From DATIRA01 sp964553405 (lineage in GTDB: Bacteria > Pseudomonadota > Gammaproteobacteria > Steroidobacterales > Steroidobacteraceae): a stretch of 8,423 bases of DNA. Each line of letters opens with the position of its first letter. Positions within the stretch are counted from its first letter, which is position 1. Shown piece after piece: positions 1 through 6,150 of this stretch. The notes below the pieces were generated by a model. It had not been told where the DNA came from and ran no database searches. It saw only the letters and a list, made by a program, of their open reading frames with translations. A program made the position numbers and the translations under genes. The DNA is taken from positions 1 to 8,423 of the forward strand of contig CAZKLS010000113.1 in NCBI GenBank assembly GCA_964553405.1, written 5' to 3'.

Positions 1-86
1 GCAAGACGCTGGCAGACCTGGCCGTCCACGACATGGACGCGTTCGGCAAGGTCGCCGAGCAGGCCAAGGCGAGTCTCGGGAACTGA
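1..86 (+). CDS. rplT: 50S ribosomal protein L20, C-terminal end (partial)
   Basis: Reading from base 3, the last 27 codons give KTLADLAVHDMDAF and on to KASLGN, then TGA at 84-86. This matches the conserved C-terminus of L20 (E. coli has LADIAVFDK...FTALVEKAKAALA). L20 binds 23S rRNA early in assembly of the large subunit, and in many bacteria it also represses its own operon (infC-rpmI-rplT). Only the tail is visible, so its start, its length and any operator lie outside the window. The position directly before pheS is the usual gammaproteobacterial order and supports the call. The identification rests on a short segment plus context. Confidence 0.88.
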   Translation, partial: KTLADLAVHDMDAFGKVAEQAKASLGN

Positions 87-94
87 ACCTGCTG

Positions 95-109
95 CGCGGC
101 TCGGCCGCG
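95..109 (+). other. Short GC hairpin in the pheS leader
   Basis: CGCGGC (95-100) and GCCGCG (104-109) form a perfect 6-bp stem around a TCG loop, 8 bases after the rplT stop. Its 3' arm could instead pair with the terminator hairpin downstream: CGGCC at 102-106 with GGCCG at 127-131, or GGCCGC at 103-108 with GCGGCC at 142-147. It could therefore be the alternative structure of an attenuator. In such GC-rich DNA a stem of this size can also arise by chance. Confidence 0.4.
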
Positions 110-124
110 TGGCAACGGAAGGTG

Positions 125-160
125 GAGGCCGGGGCGCGCAAGCGGCCCGGCCTCTTTTTT
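125..160 (+). terminator. Intrinsic terminator / probable attenuator before pheS
   Basis: GAGGCCGGG (125-133) and CCCGGCCTC (146-154) form a perfect 9-bp stem with a 12-base loop, followed at once by six T residues (155-160). This is a textbook Rho-independent terminator. It lies only 20 bases before the pheS start and after rplT, where E. coli carries the phenylalanine attenuator. It may end part of the rplT transcripts and let the rest run into pheST. No Phe-rich leader peptide like E. coli PheM can be read between 87 and 124, so the control mechanism, if there is one, is unknown. Confidence 0.8.
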
Positions 161-180
161 CCATCGGACGGCGAAGCAGC

Positions 181-1209
181 ATGAGCGATTCGATCACTGA
201 ACTCGACCAGCTGGCCGAAGCGGCGAAAACGCGTATCGAAGCAGCGGGCGATCCGGCCGAGCTGGAGGCGCTGAAGGTCGAGTTCTTCGGCAAGAAGGGC
301 GCGATCACCTCCCAGCTGAAGTCGCTCGGGCGCCTGCCGCCCGACCAGCGTCGCGACGCCGGCGCACGAATCAACGCGGTCCGCGACGAGCTCTCGGCCC
401 TGATGGAGCAGCGTCGGGGCCAGCTCGAGCGCGCTGCGCTCGAGCGTCGCATCGAAGCCGAGCGGATCGACGTGACGCAACCCGGCCGTGGTCAGCGGCC
501 CGGCGGTCTGCATCCGGTGACGAGGGTGCGCCGCAGGATCGAGGCGCTGTTCCGCAGCGCAGGATTCAGCGTCGAGACGGGGCCCGAGGTCGAGGACGAC
601 TGGCACAACTTCGGGGCGCTGAACATCCCGGAAAATCATCCGGCCCGGGCGATGCACGACACGTTCTACTTCGCCGACGGCCGGCTGCTGCGCACCCACA
701 CCTCGCCGGTGCAGATCAGGGCCATGCTGCGCGAGAAACCGCCGCTCAGGATGATCATGCCCGGCCGCGTGTACCGCTGCGATTCGGACCATACCCACAC
801 GCCGATGTTCCACCAGGTGGAGGGGCTCGTCGTGGAGGAGGGCGTCAGTCTCGCGCAGCTGAAGTCGACGCTACATCAGTTCGTCGAGCGGTTCTTCGAG
901 CGGCGCCTCGGCATCCGCTTCCGGCCGTCGTACTTTCCGTTCACCGAGCCTTCCGCGGAGGTGGACATCGAGTGCGTCTTCTGCAGCGGACGCGGCTGCC
1001 GCGTGTGCAAGAACACGGGGTGGCTCGAGGTTGCCGGCTGCGGGATGGTGCATCCGAAAGTGCTCGCGAACGTGGGAATCGATTCGGAACGCTACACGGG
1101 GTATGCGTTCGGCATGGGGATCGAGCGGCTCGCGATGCTGCGCTACAACGTCAACGACATCCGTCTGTATTTCGAGAACGACCTGCGCTTCCTGCGGCAG
1201 TTCGGCTGA
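181..1209 (+). CDS. pheS: Phenylalanine--tRNA ligase alpha subunit
   Basis: This is the catalytic subunit of the alpha2-beta2 class II synthetase that charges tRNA-Phe with phenylalanine in the cytoplasm. The protein has 342 residues (E. coli has 327). Residues 1-95 are the N-terminal helical coiled-coil region that contacts tRNA. The catalytic core follows: HTSPVQIR (173-180), the motif 2 region RVYRCDSDHTHTPMFHQ (196-212), FRPSYFPFTEPSAEVD (247-262) and motif 3 FGMGIERLAMLRY (310-322). Between FTEPSAEVD and WLEVAGCGMVHP sits a four-cysteine knuckle, C265-x2-C268-x4-C273-x2-C276, absent from E. coli PheS and explaining much of the extra length. I recall similar inserts in pseudomonad PheS. 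ATG 181 was chosen because the family begins near here; a GTG at 109 would run the protein through the terminator. The ribosome-binding site is weak. pheT follows 17 bases later. Confidence 0.97.
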   Translation: MSDSITELDQLAEAAKTRIEAAGDPAELEALKVEFFGKKGAITSQLKSLGRLPPDQRRDAGARINAVRDELSALMEQRRGQLERAALERRIEAERIDVTQPGRGQRPGGLHPVTRVRRRIEALFRSAGFSVETGPEVEDDWHNFGALNIPENHPARAMHDTFYFADGRLLRTHTSPVQIRAMLREKPPLRMIMPGRVYRCDSDHTHTPMFHQVEGLVVEEGVSLAQLKSTLHQFVERFFERRLGIRFRPSYFPFTEPSAEVDIECVFCSGRGCRVCKNTGWLEVAGCGMVHPKVLANVGIDSERYTGYAFGMGIERLAMLRYNVNDIRLYFENDLRFLRQFG

Positions 1210-1226
1210 ATCGGGGGAAGCGAGCG

Positions 1227-3608
1227 ATGCGGGTGAGTGTTGCCTGGTTGCGTGATTGGCTGACCGCTGTGCCGCCGGCGGAGGAGCTGGCGGCGCGACT
1301 GACGATGGCGGGACTCGAGATCGAGGCCGTCGAGCCGGCCGCGCCGGCGCTGGACGGCGTGGTAGTCGGCGAGATTCTCGCCTGCGAGCCGCACCCGGAC
1401 GCCGACTCGCTGCAGGTCTGCCGGGTCCGCGCCGGCGGCAGCGAACCGCTGCAGATCGTCTGCGGCGCGCCCAATGCCCGACCCGGCCTCAAGGCGCCGC
1501 TGGCGACGATCGGCGCGCGGCTGCCCGGCGGAATGGAGATCGGCAAGGCGACCCTCCGTGGAGTGGCATCGCAGGGCATGCTCTGCTCCGCCCGGGAGCT
1601 CGGTCTGTACGAGGACGCGAGCGGCCTGATGGAACTGCCCGGGCAGCTCGAGGCCGGTCAGTCGCTCGCCGACGCGCTGGCGCTCGACGATACGGTGCTG
1701 GACGTGAACCTGACGCCGAATCGCGGCGACTGCATGAGCATGCTCGGCGTGGCGCGAGAGGTGGCGGCACTGACTGGAGCGGGGCTCCTCGCGCCCGGGG
1801 CGGGCAGCGTATCGCCACGGCGAGAGGACCGTTTCGCGGTCGAGCTCGAACCCGGCGCGGGTTGTGCCAGGTTCGCCTCCAGGGTGATCCGCGGTGTCCG
1901 GCCTGACGCGGTCTCGCCGCTCTGGATGCAGGAGCGCCTGCGCCGGGCCGGTCTGCGACCGATAAGCGCGATCGTAGACGTGACGAATTTCGTGATGCTG
2001 GAGCTCGGCCAGCCGATGCACGCCTACGATCTCGCGCAGCTGGACGGCGCCATCGTGGTGCGTCGCGCGAGGAGGGGCGAGCGCCTGGCGCTGCTCGACG
2101 GGCGCGAGATCGAGCTCGACGACTCCGTCATGGTCATTGCCGACCGGAGCAAGCCGATCGGGCTCGCCGGAATCATGGGCGGCGAGCACTCCGGGATCGG
2201 TCCGCAGACCTCGGACGTGCTGCTGGAAGTCGCGTTCTTCAGCCCGGACGCCGTCGCCGGCCGCGGGCGTCGCTACGGGCTCGTGACCGACGCGTCGCAA
2301 CGCTTCGAGCGGGGCGTGGACCCGACGCTGCAGGAACGTGCCATCGAGCGCGCGACGCAGTTGCTGATCGAATCGGCCGGCGGCGAGCCGGGACCCGTGG
2401 AAGTCACCGAGCGGGTGGACGAGCTGCCGCCCCACGTGCCCGTACTGCTGCGGCCCGACCGGGCTCGCAGCGTCATCGGTGCGCCGATTGCAGATGCCGA
2501 GATACGCCGGATTCTCGAATCGCTCGGCATGCAGGTCCAGGCCACCGGCGCAGGCCTCGAGACCGTGCCGCCCACCTGGCGTTTCGACATCGAGATCGAG
2601 GAGGACCTGATCGAGGAAATCGCCAGGATCCATGGCTTCGACCGCGTGCCCGAGACGGGCGAAGTCGCGCGGCTTTCGCTGCCCGAGCTCACCGAGCTGC
2701 GCGTCACCGAGGACGCAGCGGCCGACGTGCTGGTGCAGCGCGGTTACCACGAGGCCATCACCTACAGCTTCGTGGATCCCGCGCTGCAGCGGATGTTCCA
2801 CGGCGACCAGCCGGCTCTCGCGCTCGCCAACCCGATCGCGGCGGACCTGTCCACAATGCGTCTGTCTCTCTGGCCGGGCCTCGCGAAGGCGCTGCGGGAG
2901 AACCAGCGTCGCCAGCAGGCACGCGTGCGCCTGTTCGAGTGCGGCAGCAAGTTCGTCGTCTCCGACGGGATGCTCGACGAGGTGGCCGTGATCGCGGCGA
3001 TCGCCGGAGGCACGCAGCTCCCGGAGCAGTGGGGCGCCGACGACAGGGCCTGCGATTTCTTCGATCTGCGCGCCGACCTCGACGCGCTGCTGCAGACGAC
3101 CGGCGCGATCTCGGAGTTCCGCATCGTGCCGACGCTGCATCCGGCGCTGCATCCCGGCCAGAGTGCACGCCTTTGGCGCGGCGCAACCGCAGTCGGCTGG
3201 ATCGGTCGCCTGCATCCGGAGCTGCTGCGGGAACTGGAATTGACATATTCGGCGGTCGTTTTCGAGATTGAGACTCGCTCCGCGTTGGCCGCCGTCTTGC
3301 CGCACCATCGTGAAATCTCGCGTTTTCCGTCGGTCCGCCGGGACCTCGCGATCGTCGTAGCCGAGGCCGTTCCGGTCGCGGATCTCGTCGCGGTCATTCG
3401 CGCGGCGGCGGGGGATCTGCTCACGGACCTGATCGTGTTCGACATCTATCGGGGGCAGGGTATCGAGCCCGGTTACAAGAGCGTCGCAATAGGCTTGAAT
3501 TTGCAGGATGTTTCGCGCACCCTTACCGACGATGAATCAGATGCCGTCGTGGCGCGGGTCGTAACCGACCTGGGACGGGAGTGCGAAGCCACGATACGAG
3601 ACAAATAA
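1227..3608 (+). CDS. pheT: Phenylalanine--tRNA ligase beta subunit
   Basis: This is the non-catalytic partner of PheS. In this family it binds the tRNA and hydrolyses Tyr-tRNA-Phe (editing) in its B3/B4 domain. At 793 residues it nearly equals the E. coli length of 795. Visible in order are the start MRVSVAWLRDWL; the OB-fold tRNA-binding domain at about 40-148, with EPHPDADSLQVCRV and IVCGAPNARPGLKAPLA; the B3/B4 editing domain, roughly 210-370, with ISAIVDVTNFVMLELGQPMHAYD; a B5 domain; a synthetase-like core; and a C-terminal ferredoxin-fold anticodon-binding domain from about 695, with REISRFPSVRRDLAIV. A good ribosome-binding site (GGGGGAAG, 1213-1220) lies 6 bases before ATG 1227, which fixes the start. 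The gene is co-transcribed with pheS, and ihfA starts one base after its stop. Confidence 0.97.
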   Translation: MRVSVAWLRDWLTAVPPAEELAARLTMAGLEIEAVEPAAPALDGVVVGEILACEPHPDADSLQVCRVRAGGSEPLQIVCGAPNARPGLKAPLATIGARLPGGMEIGKATLRGVASQGMLCSARELGLYEDASGLMELPGQLEAGQSLADALALDDTVLDVNLTPNRGDCMSMLGVAREVAALTGAGLLAPGAGSVSPRREDRFAVELEPGAGCARFASRVIRGVRPDAVSPLWMQERLRRAGLRPISAIVDVTNFVMLELGQPMHAYDLAQLDGAIVVRRARRGERLALLDGREIELDDSVMVIADRSKPIGLAGIMGGEHSGIGPQTSDVLLEVAFFSPDAVAGRGRRYGLVTDASQRFERGVDPTLQERAIERATQLLIESAGGEPGPVEVTERVDELPPHVPVLLRPDRARSVIGAPIADAEIRRILESLGMQVQATGAGLETVPPTWRFDIEIEEDLIEEIARIHGFDRVPETGEVARLSLPELTELRVTEDAAADVLVQRGYHEAITYSFVDPALQRMFHGDQPALALANPIAADLSTMRLSLWPGLAKALRENQRRQQARVRLFECGSKFVVSDGMLDEVAVIAAIAGGTQLPEQWGADDRACDFFDLRADLDALLQTTGAISEFRIVPTLHPALHPGQSARLWRGATAVGWIGRLHPELLRELELTYSAVVFEIETRSALAAVLPHHREISRFPSVRRDLAIVVAEAVPVADLVAVIRAAAGDLLTDLIVFDIYRGQGIEPGYKSVAIGLNLQDVSRTLTDDESDAVVARVVTDLGRECEATIRDK

Positions 3609-3609
3609 G

Positions 3610-3909
3610 ATGGCATTGACCAAGGCTGAAATTGCGGAGGCGCTGTTCGACCAGCTGGGCCTCAACAAGCGGGAGGCTCGCGAACTCGTGGACCTCTTCT
3701 TCGAGCAATTGCGCGCGTCGCTGGCAGACGGCGAGCAGGTGAAGCTCTCGGGTTTCGGGAATTTCGACCTGCGTCAGAAGAACCAGCGGCCGGGGCGCAA
3801 TCCCAAGACCGGAGAGGAAATTCCGATCAGCGCGCGCCGCGTCGTGACGTTCCGCCCTGGCCAGAAGCTCAAGACTCGGGTGGAGGCCTATGCTGGAACC
3901 GGGCAATAA
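3610..3909 (+). CDS. ihfA: Integration host factor subunit alpha
   Basis: This is a 99-residue DNA-bending protein that pairs with IHF-beta, binds a specific sequence in the minor groove and bends DNA sharply. It serves nucleoid structure, sigma-54 promoters, recombination and replication. The sequence is almost that of E. coli IhfA: MALTKAEIAEALFDQLGL, then GEQVKLSGFGNFDLR, then the beta-arm segment NQRPGRNPKTGEEIPISARRVVTFRPGQKLK at about 59-89, carrying the proline that wedges between base pairs. The ATG lies one base after the pheT TAA, so translation is probably coupled. The C-terminal tail differs from E. coli, as is usual, and overlaps the next gene. In E. coli, ihfA also has promoters within pheT; I saw no convincing one here. 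Confidence 0.98.
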   Translation: MALTKAEIAEALFDQLGLNKREARELVDLFFEQLRASLADGEQVKLSGFGNFDLRQKNQRPGRNPKTGEEIPISARRVVTFRPGQKLKTRVEAYAGTGQ

Positions 3910-4246
3910 CGACGAACTGCCGACGATCCCCGGTAAGCGCTACTTCACGATCGGCGAGGTCAGCGAGCTCTGCGGCGTGAAGCCCCACGTGCTTCGCTAC
4001 TGGGAACAGGAATTCCCGCAACTCAAGCCCGTCAAGCGCCGTGGCAACCGCCGCTACTACCAGCGCCAGGACGTGCTCGTGATCCGGCAGATACGCGCGC
4101 TGCTGTACGACCAGGGGTTCACGATCGGCGGGGCGCGCAACCGGCTGGACGGGCAGGAAGCCCGCGAGGACGTGACCCAGTCCCAGCAGCTCGTGCGGCA
4201 GATGCGCACGGAACTCGAGGAACTGCTGAAGATCCTGCGGCGCTGA
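3890..4246 (+). CDS. MerR-type DNA-binding protein, small, encoded after ihfA
   Basis: This 118-residue protein has a MerR-type winged helix-turn-helix: YFTIGEVSELCGVKPHVLRYWEQEFPQLKP (18-47) and then the wing with RGNRRYY (51-57). The hydrophobic and charged run RQIRALLYDQGFTIGGARNRL follows (66-86). Residues from about 95 to the end form a short helix (QQLVRQMRTELEELLKILRR) that could be the MerR dimer coiled coil. There is no separate effector domain and no cysteine set for metal; the only Cys is C28, inside the helix-turn-helix. A MerR-like gene after ihfA is a known arrangement in pseudomonads and relatives, but its targets are not known to me. It overlaps ihfA by 20 bases in another frame. 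GGAGG (3882-3886) lies unusually close, 3 bases before ATG 3890. No later in-frame start precedes the helix-turn-helix, so this start is the sensible one. Confidence 0.93.
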   Translation: MLEPGNNDELPTIPGKRYFTIGEVSELCGVKPHVLRYWEQEFPQLKPVKRRGNRRYYQRQDVLVIRQIRALLYDQGFTIGGARNRLDGQEAREDVTQSQQLVRQMRTELEELLKILRR

Positions 4247-4281
4247 GCCGCACTATCCGCTACCCGGTGAGCACGATCGGC

Positions 4282-4287
4282 TATAAT
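4282..4287 (+). promoter_or_regulatory. -10 box of the tRNA-Pro promoter
   Basis: A perfect TATAAT stands out in GC-rich surroundings, 10 bases before the first base of the tRNA. The bases after it (CGCCGCCGG) are a GC-rich discriminator of the kind linked to stringent control of stable RNA promoters. A transcript start near 4294 would leave only a few bases to trim at the 5' end. No good -35 hexamer is visible 16-18 bases upstream (GCTACC at best), so activation or read-through from the ihfA operon may contribute. Confidence 0.55.
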
Positions 4288-4297
4288 CGCCGCCGGT

Positions 4298-4374
4298 CGG
4301 AGCGTGGCGCAGTCTGGTAGCGCACTTGCATGGGGTGCAAGGGGTCGCGAGTTCGAATCTCGCCGCTCCGACCA
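4298..4374 (+). tRNA. tRNA-Pro (anticodon GGG)
   Basis: This is a full 77-base cloverleaf. The acceptor stem is CGGAGCG (4298-4304) with CGCTCCG, discriminator A, and CCA encoded at 4372-4374. The D arm is GCGC-loop-GCGC with GGTA. The anticodon stem is CTTGC (4325-4329) with GCAAG (4337-4341), around the loop ATGGGGT, which gives anticodon GGG at 4332-4334. The T arm is GCGAG-TTCGAAT-CTCGC. The unusual C at position 1 (C1-G72) is typical of bacterial proline tRNAs. It decodes CCC and CCU. A tRNA-Pro after ihfA and the MerR-like gene is also seen in pseudomonads. No integrase gene or repeated 3' end is visible, so there is no sign of it serving as an attachment site here. Confidence 0.98.
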
Positions 4375-4423
4375 GTTTCCTCGAGGGCAGCCGCTGACCC
4401 GTAACCCCAGGAGCCCGGCGCCG

Positions 4424-5362
4424 ATGACACCCGAACAGTCCAGGTCCATCCTGCAGATCGTGCTGCTCGCGGCCTTCGCCGACGGTACGAAGGACGACCG
4501 CGAACGCGAGGCCGTGAAGCGCGTCGCCGAAGCGCTGGGCAGCGAGACCCATCTCGACCTGCCCGGCCTGTACCGCGAAGTGCTGCTCTCGAAGCCGGAT
4601 CTCGCGCGGCTCGCGGCGGCCCTGCCCGAGCCGGCGATGCGGCGGCTCGCGTATGAAATGGCCGTCGGCGTCGTCGAGGCCGACGGTGCGCGGCTGGCCA
4701 GCGAATCCGGGTTCCTCTCCGAGCTGGCTGCGGCGCTCGAGCTGCCGGAGTCCTCGGCCCGCGAGTTGAACCGCGCGGCGGACGAGGTGGCCGCGGCCGC
4801 AACGGCGCCTGCCGCGACCGGCACCGTGATGGGGCGTGGCACGCTGTCTGGCGAAGAGCTCGACAAGCTGATCATGAATGCTGCGATCACCAATGCCGCG
4901 CTGGAACTGCTCCCCGAGACGATGGCCTCGCTCGCGATCATCCCGCTGCAGATGCGCCTGGTGTACCGGATCGGACGGTCCTATGGATACGAGATGGACC
5001 GCAGCCACGCGCGGGACTTCATCGCCACGCTCGGCGCAGGGCTGACGTCGCAGTATGTCGAGCAGTTCGGTCGAAAGCTGCTCGGCGGCGTGCTCGGCGG
5101 TCTCGGCGGCGGCCTGGGTCGTACGGTGGGCCGGCAGGCGGCGAGTTCCGGCATGAGCTTCGCGACGACCTACGCGATCGGCCGGATTGCCCAGCGTTAC
5201 TACGCGGGCGGCCGGAGCATGGACGCGCAGACGCTCAAGGCTGCTTTCGCCGACCTGCTCGCCGAAGCGCGCGGGCTCGCCCCCGGCTACGCCGAGGCGA
5301 TCGCGCAGAAGGCCCGTGGCATCGATACGCGGAGCCTGGCCGCATTGGTCGGGCGGGTCTGA
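4424..5362 (+). CDS. TerB-like / DUF697 (YcjF-like) domain protein
   Basis: This is a 312-residue protein of unknown function. Residues 1-125 look like a TerB-type helical domain in two half-repeats, each with an acidic turn: LAAFADGTKDDREREAVKRVAEAL (15-38) and AVGVVEADGARLASESGFLSEL (80-101). In TerB such acidic residues bind metal. After an Ala-rich linker (about 121-135), residues 145-275 resemble DUF697 as found in YcjF and GTPase-linked proteins: MRLVYRIGRSYGYE (177-190), then a glycine-rich hydrophobic stretch (about 200-232, LLGGVLGGLGGGLG) and SFATTYAIGRIAQRYYAGG (245-263). That stretch could sit in or on the inner membrane. ATG 4424 is preceded by AGGAG (4409-4413); a GTG at 4304 in frame would overlap the tRNA and is not credible. 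It begins 49 bases after tRNA-Pro with no terminator between, so it may share that transcript. The domain calls are from memory of the families. Confidence 0.85.
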   Translation: MTPEQSRSILQIVLLAAFADGTKDDREREAVKRVAEALGSETHLDLPGLYREVLLSKPDLARLAAALPEPAMRRLAYEMAVGVVEADGARLASESGFLSELAAALELPESSARELNRAADEVAAAATAPAATGTVMGRGTLSGEELDKLIMNAAITNAALELLPETMASLAIIPLQMRLVYRIGRSYGYEMDRSHARDFIATLGAGLTSQYVEQFGRKLLGGVLGGLGGGLGRTVGRQAASSGMSFATTYAIGRIAQRYYAGGRSMDAQTLKAAFADLLAEARGLAPGYAEAIAQKARGIDTRSLAALVGRV

Positions 5363-5380
5363 CGCACGGCGCTCCCGGAC

Positions 5381-6052
5381 TCAGGAGTGCGTGATCGCAG
5401 CCGCGCGATCCGGGCGCTCGAGGTGCGGAACCGCATTGAAGCTGACCACCCGCGAGGCGGATCGCCCGACGGCGATCTCGCTGATTCCCGTGTTGCGCGT
5501 CTGCAGGTTGAGTTGTATCGCTGACTCGGCGCCGGCGCCGAGCGTGTCCGCGACGAGCCGCCCGATGATTCCGCCCGAGGTCACGACGAGCACCGGCGCA
5601 TCGCTGCCGAGTCCCTGGCAGGCGTCCGCGAGCGCAGCGCGTGCCCTTGCGCCGAATTCCAGCCAGGATTCGCTGCGTCCGTCGGAACTCCCGGCCGACG
5701 CCCAGCCGAGCAGTGCCTGTCGTACGGCCGCGAAGTAGGCCCGGCGGTCTCCGGTGGCCCGCAGCTGCCGCTCGGTCCCTGAGCCGAAGTTGCCGATCAA
5801 CGCAGTCGCGTCGTACTCGTTGAGGCGCGGATCGACCGCGTGCGCGACCGGGAAGCCGAGGGCCGCGGCGATGCCGGCCAGCGTATCCGCCTGGCGGCGG
5901 AGGCTGCCGCAGTACGTCCGCTCGAAATGCAGGCCGCGCTGCCTGAAATGCTCGCCGAGCCACTGCGACTGCCGCCGCCCAAGCTCCGTGATGGAATCGT
6001 AGTCGCCGGCGAAATCGGGCTGGGCGTGTCTGACGAGAAATACGTAGGGCAT
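5381..6052 (-). CDS. Histidine phosphatase family protein (phosphoglycerate mutase-like), second His absent
   Basis: This 223-residue protein opens with the phosphohistidine motif FLVRHAQPDF (5-14; R8, H9). It continues with ITELGRRQSQWLGEHF (21-36), the second-Arg region GSLRRQADTLAGIA (49-62) and RLNEYD (76-81, the usual acid E79). In typical members a second catalytic His follows in a V-x-H-G-G segment. Here the equivalent strand reads VLVVTSGGIIGRL (154-166), with Ser159 where His is expected. The family removes or moves phosphate on sugars, nucleotides, proteins or cofactor intermediates; the substrate cannot be told from sequence. ATG 6052 was chosen because the fold starts directly with the first beta strand; longer in-frame starts add a low-complexity Arg-rich leader. 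No clear ribosome-binding site is seen. The gene is convergent with the TerB/DUF697 gene (18 bases between stops) and divergent from the SAM hydrolase gene. Confidence 0.9.
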   Translation of the reverse strand: MPYVFLVRHAQPDFAGDYDSITELGRRQSQWLGEHFRQRGLHFERTYCGSLRRQADTLAGIAAALGFPVAHAVDPRLNEYDATALIGNFGSGTERQLRATGDRRAYFAAVRQALLGWASAGSSDGRSESWLEFGARARAALADACQGLGSDAPVLVVTSGGIIGRLVADTLGAGAESAIQLNLQTRNTGISEIAVGRSASRVVSFNAVPHLERPDRAAAITHS

Positions 6053-6150
6053 TGGCGGGACCGGCGGCGTGCTGGAACAGCGTCGCCGGGCGTGACGACG
6101 CTGCCGTCCTGAGTTTAACCTCCCCGGATGCCTCCCGCGCCGGAGTCGCC

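Noticed and set aside
109..180. GTG at 109 as an upstream start of pheS
   Set aside because: It would code through the terminator hairpin and add 24 residues unlike any PheS N-terminus; ATG 181 matches the family.
972..1226. Extended N-terminus of pheT inside pheS
   Set aside because: The extra 85 residues are an out-of-frame reading of pheS; the ribosome-binding site and the MRVSVAWL start fix 1227.
3240..3268. TTGACA at 3240-3245 as a promoter for ihfA inside pheT
   Set aside because: The -35 is perfect, but the best -10 17-18 bases on (CGAGAT / GAGATT) matches only about half of consensus, and it lies about 345 bases before ihfA.
1143..3308. Long open frame on the - strand opposite pheT (721 codons)
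   Set aside because: It is a shadow frame caused by high GC. It has no recognisable domain and PheT on the + strand is certain.
4298..4374. tRNA-Pro as an integration site for a genomic island
   Set aside because: No integrase gene, no direct repeat of the tRNA 3' end and no shift in composition downstream within the window.
4304..4423. Protein start at 4304 within the tRNA gene
   Set aside because: It overlaps the tRNA-Pro; the ribosome-binding site and domain start support ATG 4424.
5362..5392. Hairpin between the two convergent stops (ACGCAC 5362-5367 with GTGCGT 5387-5392) as a bidirectional terminator
   Set aside because: The stem is short with a large interior loop and no T run follows on either strand.
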